Assembly (NCBI GenBank): GCA_002386585.1
Contig: DGIZ01000074.1
Span: forward strand, 2,182-27,436
Length of the DNA: 25,255 nucleotides
Source of the DNA: Brevundimonas sp. UBA4609
Lineage (GTDB): Bacteria > Pseudomonadota > Alphaproteobacteria > Caulobacterales > Caulobacteraceae
Direction of reading: 5' to 3'
A program made the translations under genes and the position numbers. Positions 9,859-20,363 of this stretch are shown one piece after another (position 1 is the stretch's first letter; each line of letters begins with the position of its first letter). Under the pieces are notes generated by a model, which was not told the DNA's origin, did no database searches, and was given only the letters and a program-made list of their open reading frames with translations.

Positions 9859-10824
9859 ATGCGTCCTGTCCTCGTCAGCCTGTCCGTGATCGCCGCCGCC
9901 CTGACGCTGGCCGCCTGTGAGACGACGACCGCGCCTGTGGTCGAGACGCCCGCTGTCGAGGCGCCGCCGTCGGGCGATTACGCCCAGTTGATGGACGACC
10001 TGCGCATCCTGTCGGCGGACGACATGCAGGGGCGCGACACCGGGTCCGAGGGCGGGGCCAAGGCACGCGACTACATCGTCGGGCGGCTGGAGGCGCTGGG
10101 CGTTCAGCCTTCGCCGATGGGCCGTCTTCAGCCGTGGGAGATGCTGGGCCGCACGCGCGAGGGGACCAAGACCTATAACGGGACCAACATCATCGGCGTC
10201 ATCCCCGGCACGCGCGTGGCCGACAAATACATCGTGGTGACGGCCCACTATGACCACGTCGGCGTCAACGACGGCCAGATCTTCAACGGCGCGGACGACA
10301 ACGCCTCGGGCGTGGCGACCATGCTGGAGCTGGCCAGGCGGTTGAAGGCCAACCCGCCCGAGCACAGCGTCCTGATCGTGGCGCTGGACGGCGAGGAGCG
10401 GGGGCTGCTGGGCGCCAAGCATTTCGTCGAGGCGCCGCCGGTGCCGCTGCACGCGATTTCGATGAACCTGAACTTCGACATGACGGCGCGGGCCGACAGC
10501 GACGGCAAGCTGTGGGTGACGGGGACGTATCAGCATCCCTATTTCCGCCCGGTGCTGGATCAGGTTCCGGCGCGCCGGAACGTCGCCTTCGCCTTCGGCA
10601 AGGACACGCCCGAGGACAAGGGCGCCGACAACTGGGTCGAGGCGTCGGACCACGCCGCCTTCCACCGCGCAGGCCTGCCGTTCCTGTATTTCGGGGTGAA
10701 CTATCACCCGGACTATCACCGCCCCAGCGACGACTTCGAGAAGGTCAATCCGGCGGTGTTCCAGGACTCGACCGAGCTGGCGATCGGCGGCTTCCGGGCG
10801 CTGGACCGGTGGCTGGATCAGTGA
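9859..10824 (+). CDS. M28 family metallopeptidase, lipoprotein
   Basis: This is a zinc aminopeptidase-type enzyme anchored by lipid. The signal peptide ends in the lipobox LAAC with C20 as the lipidated residue, followed by a Thr/Pro/Val-rich linker to about residue 38. The two-zinc site of the M28 family is visible: H130 (AHYDH), D146 (bridging, in GADDNASG), E179-E180 (DGEERGLLG, general base and ligand), D207 (NFDM) and H287 (HPDYHRPSDD). The product has 321 residues. It probably trims N-terminal residues from peptides in the periplasm; the specificity is not predictable. The start ATG 9859 is preceded by GGAG. It is divergent from ligA. Confidence 0.94.
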   Translation: MRPVLVSLSVIAAALTLAACETTTAPVVETPAVEAPPSGDYAQLMDDLRILSADDMQGRDTGSEGGAKARDYIVGRLEALGVQPSPMGRLQPWEMLGRTREGTKTYNGTNIIGVIPGTRVADKYIVVTAHYDHVGVNDGQIFNGADDNASGVATMLELARRLKANPPEHSVLIVALDGEERGLLGAKHFVEAPPVPLHAISMNLNFDMTARADSDGKLWVTGTYQHPYFRPVLDQVPARRNVAFAFGKDTPEDKGADNWVEASDHAAFHRAGLPFLYFGVNYHPDYHRPSDDFEKVNPAVFQDSTELAIGGFRALDRWLDQ

Positions 10825-10916
10825 CGGCTGTCGCAAAACGCTTGCAAAGATAGGCCTTGAAACCGCCGTCAGAGCGGCGTTCTGTTGCACCCCTCACCAG
10901 TCGAGGAAATACAGAG

Positions 10917-11540
10917 ATGTCGGCGACGCAGGGCTTTGATCTTCAGCGGGTGCAGAAGCTGCGCAAGGCGGCGCTGCTGGTCGGATTGATCGGCGTGGTC
11001 GGGCTGGCCTTCGTCAGCCGATCGATCGGCGGCGAGACCATGCTGCATGAGGGGCTGGAGGCGTTCGGCCTGGGCCTGATCGTCGTCTGCATCGTCGGGC
11101 GGGCTTGGTGCTCCCTCTATATCGGCGGGCGCAAGAAGGCCGAGATCGTGGATCGCGGACCCTATTCGATCAGCCGCAACCCGCTGTATGTCTTCAGCTT
11201 CATGGGAGCGTTCGGCGTGGGGGCGCAGACGGGCAGCGTGACGCTGGCGGCCGTCTTCCTGTTGCTGACGGTGGCGGTCTTCTACGCCACGGTGAAGCGC
11301 GAGGAGGCCTGGCTGGCGGGCGCCTTCGGCCAGACCTATGCGGACTATTGCGCGCGGACGCCGCGTTTCGGGCCGGACTTCTCCAAATGGCGCGACGCCG
11401 ACAGTCTGGAGGTGCGTCCGCAGTTCTTCCTGACGACGCTGCGCGACGGCCTGGTCTTCCTGCTGGCCGTGCCGCTGTTCGAGTCGGTCGAGCGGTTGCA
11501 GGACCTGGGCTGGTTGTCGGCCCTGGTGCGCCTGCCTTGA
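10917..11540 (+). CDS. Isoprenylcysteine carboxyl methyltransferase (ICMT)-like membrane protein
   Basis: A 207-residue integral membrane protein of the ICMT/phospholipid methyltransferase superfamily. Hydrophobic segments lie at about residues 18-38, 45-65, 95-130 and 180-200. The cofactor-binding family segment DRGPYSISRNPLYV and the downstream REEAWLAGAFGQTYADYCARTPRF are both present. Bacterial members methylate lipids or small acceptors using SAM, but most have no proven substrate. ATG 10917 is preferred over 10857, since GAGGAAA lies upstream and the earlier codon lacks support. The stop (TGA 11538-11540) overlaps the TTG start of the next gene, so the two are coupled. Confidence 0.88.
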   Translation: MSATQGFDLQRVQKLRKAALLVGLIGVVGLAFVSRSIGGETMLHEGLEAFGLGLIVVCIVGRAWCSLYIGGRKKAEIVDRGPYSISRNPLYVFSFMGAFGVGAQTGSVTLAAVFLLLTVAVFYATVKREEAWLAGAFGQTYADYCARTPRFGPDFSKWRDADSLEVRPQFFLTTLRDGLVFLLAVPLFESVERLQDLGWLSALVRLP

Positions 11541-12052
11541 GGGCATTGCCGATCCTGCTGGCGGGGGCGCTGGCCCTGACGGCCGCTTCCTGCGAACGTG
11601 GCGCGGCGCCCGACAAGGCCACGCAGGCGGCCGTCTTCAAGCACGACCTGCCGGAGGACGTGTCCGGCTATTACATCCCCACGACGGCGGTGCAGGTCGG
11701 CGACTGGCGGCTGCATCACCTGTTCATGGGCCAGGTGCCCGACTTCATGGCCTGGCGCGACGGGCAGCGGGCGGCGGGCTTTGCGCCGATCATGATGGAG
11801 TTCGAGGCGGGGGATAAGACGCGGCGCACGCGGCTGATTCCGACGGCCTATGACGTCACCGAGACGCGTGTGCGCTTCCAGGCGACGTCGCGGGATCTGG
11901 GGGCGGTATCGTTCGAGGGAAGGCTCGACCAGGATGCGCTGGCGAAGGCGCGGCGCAATCTGGGAGATCAGGGCGTGGTCCTGAAGGGGACGCTGAAGGT
12001 CGGGGGCCGGACCTTCAACGGGGTGTCGATGCGGTGGTGGGCGGGGGACTGA
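11537..12052 (+). CDS. Small lipoprotein or periplasmic protein of unknown function
   Basis: I do not recognise a family. The frame begins most sensibly at TTG 11537, four bases before the end of the upstream stop (TTGA overlap). It encodes MRALPILLAGALALTAASC, a short signal sequence whose Cys at residue 19 could be lipidated, although the lipobox AAS-C is imperfect. A second TTG at 11546 is possible. The mature part, about 150 residues, is beta-rich with GDWRLHHLFMGQ and a C-terminal KGTLKVGGRTFNGVSMRWWAGD. The overlap with the ICMT-like gene suggests joint expression. A hairpin covers its stop codon. Coding is well supported by frame and signal; function is unknown. Confidence 0.7.
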   Translation: MRALPILLAGALALTAASCERGAAPDKATQAAVFKHDLPEDVSGYYIPTTAVQVGDWRLHHLFMGQVPDFMAWRDGQRAAGFAPIMMEFEAGDKTRRTRLIPTAYDVTETRVRFQATSRDLGAVSFEGRLDQDALAKARRNLGDQGVVLKGTLKVGGRTFNGVSMRWWAGD

Positions 12053-12061
12053 TCCCCCGCC
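12040..12061 (+). terminator. Stem-loop straddling the stop codon of the small lipoprotein gene
   Basis: GGCGGGGGA (12040-12048) pairs with TCCCCCGCC (12053-12061). The CTGA loop holds the stop codon TGA (12050-12052). No T-tract follows. It lies between convergent genes, so it may be a Rho-assisted terminator. Confidence 0.4.
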
Positions 12062-12076
12062 GCTGATACCTGATCC

Positions 12077-12541
12077 TTAGGCGACGGTCGCCTTGACGAT
12101 CTTGCCCGGAGCGCGGGGCGGTTCGCCCTTCGGCAGGGCGTCGACGTGATCCATGCCTTCGATCACTTCGCCCCAGACGGTGTACTGGCCGTCCAGGAAG
12201 CGGGCGTCGTCGAAGCAGATGAAGAACTGCGAGTTGGCGCTGTCCGGGTTGGCGGTGCGGGCCATGGAGCAGACGCCGCGGACGTGCGGCTCCTTCGAGA
12301 ATTCCTGCTTCAGGTTCGGCTTGGACGAGCCCGAGGTGCCGGTGCCCGTCGGATCGCCGCCCTGGGCCATGAAGCCCGGAATCACGCGGTGGAAGACCAC
12401 GCCGTCGTAGAAGCCTTCCTTGGCCAGGTCGGTGATCTGCTTGACGTGGTTGGGCGCCAGGTCGTCGCGCAGCTTGATCACGACGTTGCGTTCGGCGCCG
12501 TCGCCGGTGTCCAGGGTGAAGGTCAGGGTTTGGTCGGCCAT
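12077..12541 (-). CDS. ppiB: Peptidyl-prolyl cis-trans isomerase, cyclophilin type (cytoplasmic)
   Basis: Cyclophilins speed up cis-trans isomerisation of X-Pro bonds during protein folding. The 154-residue product is a bare cyclophilin domain with no signal peptide, so it is cytoplasmic (PpiB type). The catalytic segment FHRVIPGFMAQGGDPTGTG is present with its Arg. So are MARTANPDSANSQFFICFDDARFLDGQYTVWGEV and the C-terminal PRAPGKIVKATVA. It starts at ATG 12541 with AAGGAG eight or so bases upstream. It is divergent from rlmE and convergent with the small lipoprotein gene, and appears monocistronic. Confidence 0.95.
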   Translation of the reverse strand: MADQTLTFTLDTGDGAERNVVIKLRDDLAPNHVKQITDLAKEGFYDGVVFHRVIPGFMAQGGDPTGTGTSGSSKPNLKQEFSKEPHVRGVCSMARTANPDSANSQFFICFDDARFLDGQYTVWGEVIEGMDHVDALPKGEPPRAPGKIVKATVA

Positions 12542-12621
12542 CGTGCGCTCCTTGAGGTTATGCGAGCCGGAATTGTGCGCGGGTCATAGCGGCTCAACGC
12601 CGTCAGGGCTATGTGGGAAGC

Positions 12622-13340
12622 ATGAGTGAAGACGAAAAGCCCGCCGACAAGCCTCAGGAACGCCGCCGCATGGTGCGTCTGCCCTCGGGCGGCACGGCGG
12701 CCGGGCGCAAGGTCGGCCAGAAGATCAAGACGGCCGACAAGAAGACCCTGTCCAGCCAGGCCTGGATCAAGCGGCAACTGTCGGACGAATGGTCCGACCG
12801 GGCGCGGGCCGAGGGCTGGCGCAGCCGCGCGGCCTTCAAGCTGATGGAGATCGACGATAAGTTTCGCCTGATCAAGCGCGGCTCGCGGGTCATCGACCTG
12901 GGCGCGGCGCCGGGCGGTTGGGTGCAGGTGGCGCTGGATCGCGGCGCGGCGGCGGTGGCGGGCGTGGACCTGCTGATGATCGAGCCGATTCCGGGCGCGA
13001 CGCTGATTCAGGCGGACTTCACCGATCCGGGCGTGGATCAGCAGATGCTGGACGCCATCGGCGGACCGCCGGACCTGGTGCTGTCGGACATGGCGCACAA
13101 CACCATCGGCCATCGCCAAACCGACCACTTGAAGATCATCGCCCTGATCGAGATCGCGGCCGACTTCGCCATCCGCACCCTGAGGCCAGGGGGGAATTTC
13201 GTGTCGAAGAACTTCCAGGGCGGCGACGCCGGCGGCGTGCTGAAACGCCTGCGCGAGGAGTTCGAGACGGTGAAGTATGTGAAGCCCGAATCGAGCCGCA
13301 AGGGCAGCGCCGAGGTCTTCCTGGTGGCGCTGAACAAGCG

Positions 13341-13344
<4 letters not shown>
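12622..13344 (+). CDS. rlmE: 23S rRNA (uridine2552-2'-O)-methyltransferase RlmE (FtsJ/RrmJ)
   Basis: RlmE methylates the 2'-OH of U2552 in the 23S A-loop during late 50S assembly. The 240-residue product has a basic N-terminal extension (about 1-50) and then the Rossmann domain with SAM motif DLGAAPGGW. The K-D-K-E tetrad is complete: K73 (AAFKLMEID), D156 (LSDMAHN), K196 (VSKNFQGG) and E231 (SAEVFLVA). ATG 12622 is preferred over the GTG at 12613 because GGGAAG lies just before it. The TAG stop overlaps by four bases the TAA of the convergent DUF2061 gene, so the two mRNAs share complementary 3' ends. Confidence 0.95.
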
Positions 13345-15484
<2,140 letters not shown>

Positions 15485-15490
15485 CCTGAT

Positions 15491-15525
15491 CCGCTCCCGG
15501 CCCCGGTCGGGAGCGGTTTTGTTTT
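15491..15525 (+). terminator. Rho-independent terminator of guaB
   Basis: CCGCTCCCG (15491-15499) pairs perfectly with CGGGAGCGG (15508-15516) around an 8-base loop and is followed at once by TTTTGTTTT (15517-15525). It is a textbook terminator seven bases after the guaB stop, separating guaB from the downstream MAPEG-to-guaA unit. Confidence 0.9.
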
Positions 15526-15549
15526 GGGCTAGTGGAACAGGAGACGGGC

Positions 15550-15948
15550 GTGACGATCGAACTCACCTATCTGGCGGCGACGCTGGTGCTCGCCCTGGTC
15601 CAGATTCTGCTGCCCGCCTTCGCCCGGACGCGCGAGTTCGGCCTGTCGTGGAACGCCGGGGCGCGGGACACGACGCCCGAGGCGCACAGCCCTGTCGTCG
15701 GCCGTCTGGAGCGGGCGCAGGCCAATCTGTTCGAGACCCTGCCGCTGTTCATCGGCGCCGTGCTGATCGCCCAGGTCGCCGATCGGACCGGCGCGCTGAC
15801 GGCGTGGGGCGCAGGCCTCTACTTCTGGGCGCGCGTCGCCTATATCCCGCTCTACGCCTTGGGCGTTCCCTATATCCGGTCGCTGGTTTGGCTGGTCTCG
15901 CTCGCGGGACTGGCGCTGTGCCTTCTGGCCCTTTTCATCCGAGTCTGA
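15550..15948 (+). CDS. MAPEG family membrane protein
   Basis: A 132-residue integral membrane protein of the MAPEG family (microsomal glutathione transferase-like), with four hydrophobic helices at about residues 3-22, 62-80, 85-105 and 108-128. The family hallmark RAQANLFETLPLFIGAVLI is present (E and N within the ERAQxNxxE motif). Bacterial members often lack a known substrate. GTG 15550 is chosen because AGGAGA (15539-15544) sits five bases before it; a GTG at 15532 would put the start ahead of this site. Its stop is one base before the TTG of the next gene, so it heads a compact unit ending in guaA. Confidence 0.88.
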   Translation: MTIELTYLAATLVLALVQILLPAFARTREFGLSWNAGARDTTPEAHSPVVGRLERAQANLFETLPLFIGAVLIAQVADRTGALTAWGAGLYFWARVAYIPLYALGVPYIRSLVWLVSLAGLALCLLALFIRV

Positions 15949-15949
15949 T

Positions 15950-17245
15950 TTGACCCCAGCCGCCCGCCTGGCCGCCGCCGCCGCCATCCTCGACAGCATC
16001 GCCCAAGGCCGCCAGCCCGCCGACGCCGTGCTCAAGGCCTGGAGCCAGCAGAACCGCTACGCCGGATCGCGCGACCGTCGCGCCATCGCCGAGCGCGTCT
16101 ATCAGGTGCTGCGCGCGCGCGGCCGCCTGTCGGCCTTCATGGGCGGGCGTCAGGACGGGCGCGCCCTGATCGTCGGCGCCCTGTCGGTGCTGGACGGCGC
16201 GACGCTGGAGGAGATCGAAGGCCTCTATAACGGCGAAGGCTATGGCCCGCGCCCCCTGTCCAAGCATGAGCGTGGCCGCATCGCGGCGCATGAGGACGCA
16301 GCCGATCTGGCCGAGGTCGCCCTGCCGGACTTCGTGACGGCGGACCTGAAGACGGTTCACGGCGACCGTTGGCGCGAAGAGGTCGAGGCCCTGAGCGGTC
16401 GCGCGCCGGTCGACCTGCGGGTCAATGGCTTGCGGACCACGATGGAAGAGGTCGAGGCCGAACTGCGCGACGCCGGCCTGTCGCCCCAGCGCACCGCGCT
16501 GTCCGCTTGGGGCCTGCGTCTGGACGCCGAGCCCGCGCCGAACGTGCAGCCGCTGGATGGCTTCCAGAACGGTCATTTCGAGATTCAGGACGAGGCCAGC
16601 CAAGTGGTCGGCTGGCTGTCCGGCGCCTTCCCCGGCGCGACGGTGGTGGATTACTGCGCGGGCGGCGGCGGCAAGACGCTGGGCCTGGTGCAGGCCATGC
16701 AGGGGCAGGGATCGCTGATCGCCTGCGACGTCTCGGCCAAGCGTCTGGACAATGTGAAGCCGCGACTGGCGCGCGCGGGCGTGGAGGCCGACCTGCGCCT
16801 GCTGGGCACGAACGGCGGCGGCGTCGAGGATCTGAACGGCCAGGCCGATGTGGTGCTGGTCGATGCGCCGTGCTCGGGCTCGGGCGCCTGGCGGCGTCGG
16901 CCGGAGGACATCTGGCGCCTGACGCCCGAAGAGGTCGCGCGCCTGCACGCGTTGCAGGTCCGTATTCTGGGGCAGGCGACCAAGCTGGTGCGGCCGGGCG
17001 GCCGTCTGGCCTATGTCACCTGCTCGGTGCTGGGCGTGGAGAATGAGGCCACGGCCGCTGCCTTCGAAGCCGCGCACGCGGACTTCAAGCCCGTCCCCGT
17101 CGGCGATGCGGCGCACAGCGCGGACCTGACCGAGGCGGGGCGCGAGCGCCTGACCGCGCTGGCGCAAGAAAACCGCCTGCGCCTGTCGCCCGCCGCCACC
17201 GGCACGGACGGCTTCTTCATCGCCCTGTATGAGCGCATCTCATGA
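15950..17245 (+). CDS. rsmB: RsmB/NOP-family RNA (cytosine-C5)-methyltransferase
   Basis: This enzyme methylates C5 of a cytosine in rRNA (C967 of 16S rRNA for E. coli RsmB). The 431-residue product has an N-terminal helical RNA-binding (NusB-like) region and a Rossmann core with SAM motif VVDYCAGGGGKTLG. Both family cysteines are present: C308 in DAPCSGSG (release, motif IV) and C358 in VTCSVL (nucleophile, motif VI). The best start is TTG 15950, one base after the MAPEG stop; no ATG lies near the expected N-terminus. Its stop overlaps the next ATG (ATGA). The target base is inferred from the family only, and a paralogous target is possible. Confidence 0.9.
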   Translation: MTPAARLAAAAAILDSIAQGRQPADAVLKAWSQQNRYAGSRDRRAIAERVYQVLRARGRLSAFMGGRQDGRALIVGALSVLDGATLEEIEGLYNGEGYGPRPLSKHERGRIAAHEDAADLAEVALPDFVTADLKTVHGDRWREEVEALSGRAPVDLRVNGLRTTMEEVEAELRDAGLSPQRTALSAWGLRLDAEPAPNVQPLDGFQNGHFEIQDEASQVVGWLSGAFPGATVVDYCAGGGGKTLGLVQAMQGQGSLIACDVSAKRLDNVKPRLARAGVEADLRLLGTNGGGVEDLNGQADVVLVDAPCSGSGAWRRRPEDIWRLTPEEVARLHALQVRILGQATKLVRPGGRLAYVTCSVLGVENEATAAAFEAAHADFKPVPVGDAAHSADLTEAGRERLTALAQENRLRLSPAATGTDGFFIALYERIS

Positions 17246-17933
17246 GGCTTGAGCGCTACGGCGCCGTCACGGTCCTGCCGGTGATGGCGGCGCCGGCCGA
17301 GTATGGCGAACACCTGCGCGCGCGCATCGACCCGTTGATGACCGGCATCGGGCCGGTCGAGGGAGCGGTGGCGCTGACGGCGGCTCTGGCGCGGCTGGAG
17401 GCGAGGGGAGAGGCGCCGGATCTGATCCTGTCGCTGGGCTCGTGCGGGTCGCGCGTGCTGGATCATGCGGCGGTCTATCAGGCGTCGTCCGTGGCCTATC
17501 GCGACATGGACGCCAGCGCCCTGGGGTTCGAGAAGGGGGTGACGCCGCTGCTGGACATGCCCGCCGTTCTGCCGCTGCCGTGCCCCATCCCTGACGTGCC
17601 GAGCGCGCGCCTGTCGACCGGCGGAAACGTCGTCTCGGGCGCCGCCTATGACGCCATCGACGCCGAGATGGTGGACATGGAGACCTGGGCGCTGGTGCGG
17701 GCCGCCCAGACCTTCGGCCTGCCTCTGGTCGCGCTGCGCGGGGTGTCGGACGGCAAGGCCGAGCTGACGGGCCTGCACGACTGGACCTCGACCCTGCATC
17801 TGGTGGACGAGAACCTGGCCCAGGCCGTGGACGGCCTGATCGCGGTGCTGACGGATCACGGCCTCTCCGCCCTTGAAATTCCGGCCCTCCAAGGCCAAAC
17901 CCTCGCCCAATCGCTCGCCCCGGATTCGACCTC

Positions 17934-17937
<4 letters not shown>
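17242..17937 (+). CDS. 5'-methylthioadenosine/S-adenosylhomocysteine nucleosidase-like protein
   Basis: This is a phosphorylase-superfamily (PNP_UDP_1) hydrolase that splits MTA or SAH into adenine and the thio-ribose part, recycling by-products of SAM reactions. The 231-residue length matches E. coli MtnN. Aligned landmarks are [15 protein letters not shown] (phosphate-site Gly loop), the [12 protein letters not shown] segment, V144-D145-M146-E147 (the ribose-binding ME pair) and D170 in GVSDG (catalytic Asp). E20 in APAEYG may be the partner acid. It overlaps rsmB upstream and guaA downstream by four bases each (ATGA), so all are translationally coupled. Recovered adenine can feed purine salvage, which fits its place beside guaA. 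Confidence 0.87.
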
Positions 17938-19496
<1,559 letters not shown>

Positions 19497-19562
19497 GTGG
19501 GAAGGGCGACGAACTCCAATCGGCGCCCTGTCTCTGCCTCTGGGAAAATTCCGGCGAGTAAA

Positions 19563-20276
19563 ATGATGACCACCAGTGAAAAGATCTATTCGGGCAAGAC
19601 AAAAGATCTGTATGCCCTGTCGAACGGCAATATACTTCTTGCCTTCAAGGACGACGTCACTGGTTCGGATGGCGTGATCGACCCAGGCGCCAATACCGTT
19701 ATCGGTCAGGTTGAGGGCAAGGGACGGAAGTCTCTCGCCATGACGGATTACTTCTTCAAGCGCCTTCACGCCGCTGGCGTCGCCACCCACCTCGTCCATG
19801 TCGATCTCGAGAAGGGCGCCATGGAAGTTCGCCGGGCCGAGCCGCTGGGCAAGGATGTCAGCGGGGCGGGCGGATTTGAGTTTGTCTGTCGAACCCGCCC
19901 CTGGGGCAGCTTCATCCGCCGTTACCAGCAATACATTCGGGACACGGGGCGACCGCTCGACTATCTCGTGGAGATCACGATCAAGGACGATGAACGCGGC
20001 GACCCGCTCATCAACGATGACGCCATTATCGCCCTCGACCTCTTGAGCACGGCCCACCTTGAGCAAGCCAAGCAGATGACTCGCCATGTGTGCCGCATCG
20101 TCGAAGCCGATCTACGTGAAAAGGGCCTCACCCTGATCGACATGAAGATCGAAATCGGTCTGGTCGACGGTGAGGTCGTGGTCATCGACGAAATCTCCGC
20201 CGACGCCATGCGGGTCATGGATGAGGCGGGCAAGGTGCTGGATCACGCCGTAGTGTATGAAAGACTGATCCATTAG
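19563..20276 (+). CDS. purC: Phosphoribosylaminoimidazole-succinocarboxamide synthase (SAICAR synthetase), Firmicutes/Bacteroidetes-like type
   Basis: PurC joins CAIR and aspartate with ATP to give SAICAR in purine synthesis. The 237-residue product shows the N-terminal GKTKDLYAL and FKDDVTGSDG segments, VCRTRPWGSFIRRY, and the signature LIDMKIEIG...DEISADAMRVMD. The forms GKTKxxYAL and DDVTGxDGxxDPGAN are those of clostridial and related PurC rather than the usual alphaproteobacterial one. Bases 19561-19620 are about 42% GC (25 of 60), against 67% for 19441-19500, and the codons are less G/C-ended, which suggests transfer. ATG 19563 (or 19566) starts the domain; the upstream ribosome site is weak. 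It lies 66 bases after guaA. Whether it is the only purC or a second copy cannot be seen here. Confidence 0.9.
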   Translation: MMTTSEKIYSGKTKDLYALSNGNILLAFKDDVTGSDGVIDPGANTVIGQVEGKGRKSLAMTDYFFKRLHAAGVATHLVHVDLEKGAMEVRRAEPLGKDVSGAGGFEFVCRTRPWGSFIRRYQQYIRDTGRPLDYLVEITIKDDERGDPLINDDAIIALDLLSTAHLEQAKQMTRHVCRIVEADLREKGLTLIDMKIEIGLVDGEVVVIDEISADAMRVMDEAGKVLDHAVVYERLIH

Positions 20277-20286
20277 TGCAGAGCAT

Positions 20287-20313
20287 CAGCTTCAGCTTGA
20301 TCTGCTGAGGCTG
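20287..20313. other. Stem-loop between convergent purC-like and amidohydrolase genes
   Basis: CAGCTTCAGC (20287-20296) pairs with GCTGAGGCTG (20304-20313) with one G-T wobble around a 7-base loop, 11 bases after the purC stop. There is no T-tract. It may help end transcription of one or both convergent genes. The rest of the 87-base gap shows nothing else. Confidence 0.35.
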
Positions 20314-20363
20314 GTGCGGCGGGTTCACCGGGCTTCAGGTCTGATGCCGGCCCTGATGACCAG

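Noticed and set aside
11105..11536. Extension of the small lipoprotein frame upstream through the ICMT-like gene
   Set aside because: This part is the out-of-frame reading of the ICMT-like gene. The signal sequence begins at TTG 11537, so the earlier frame is not used.
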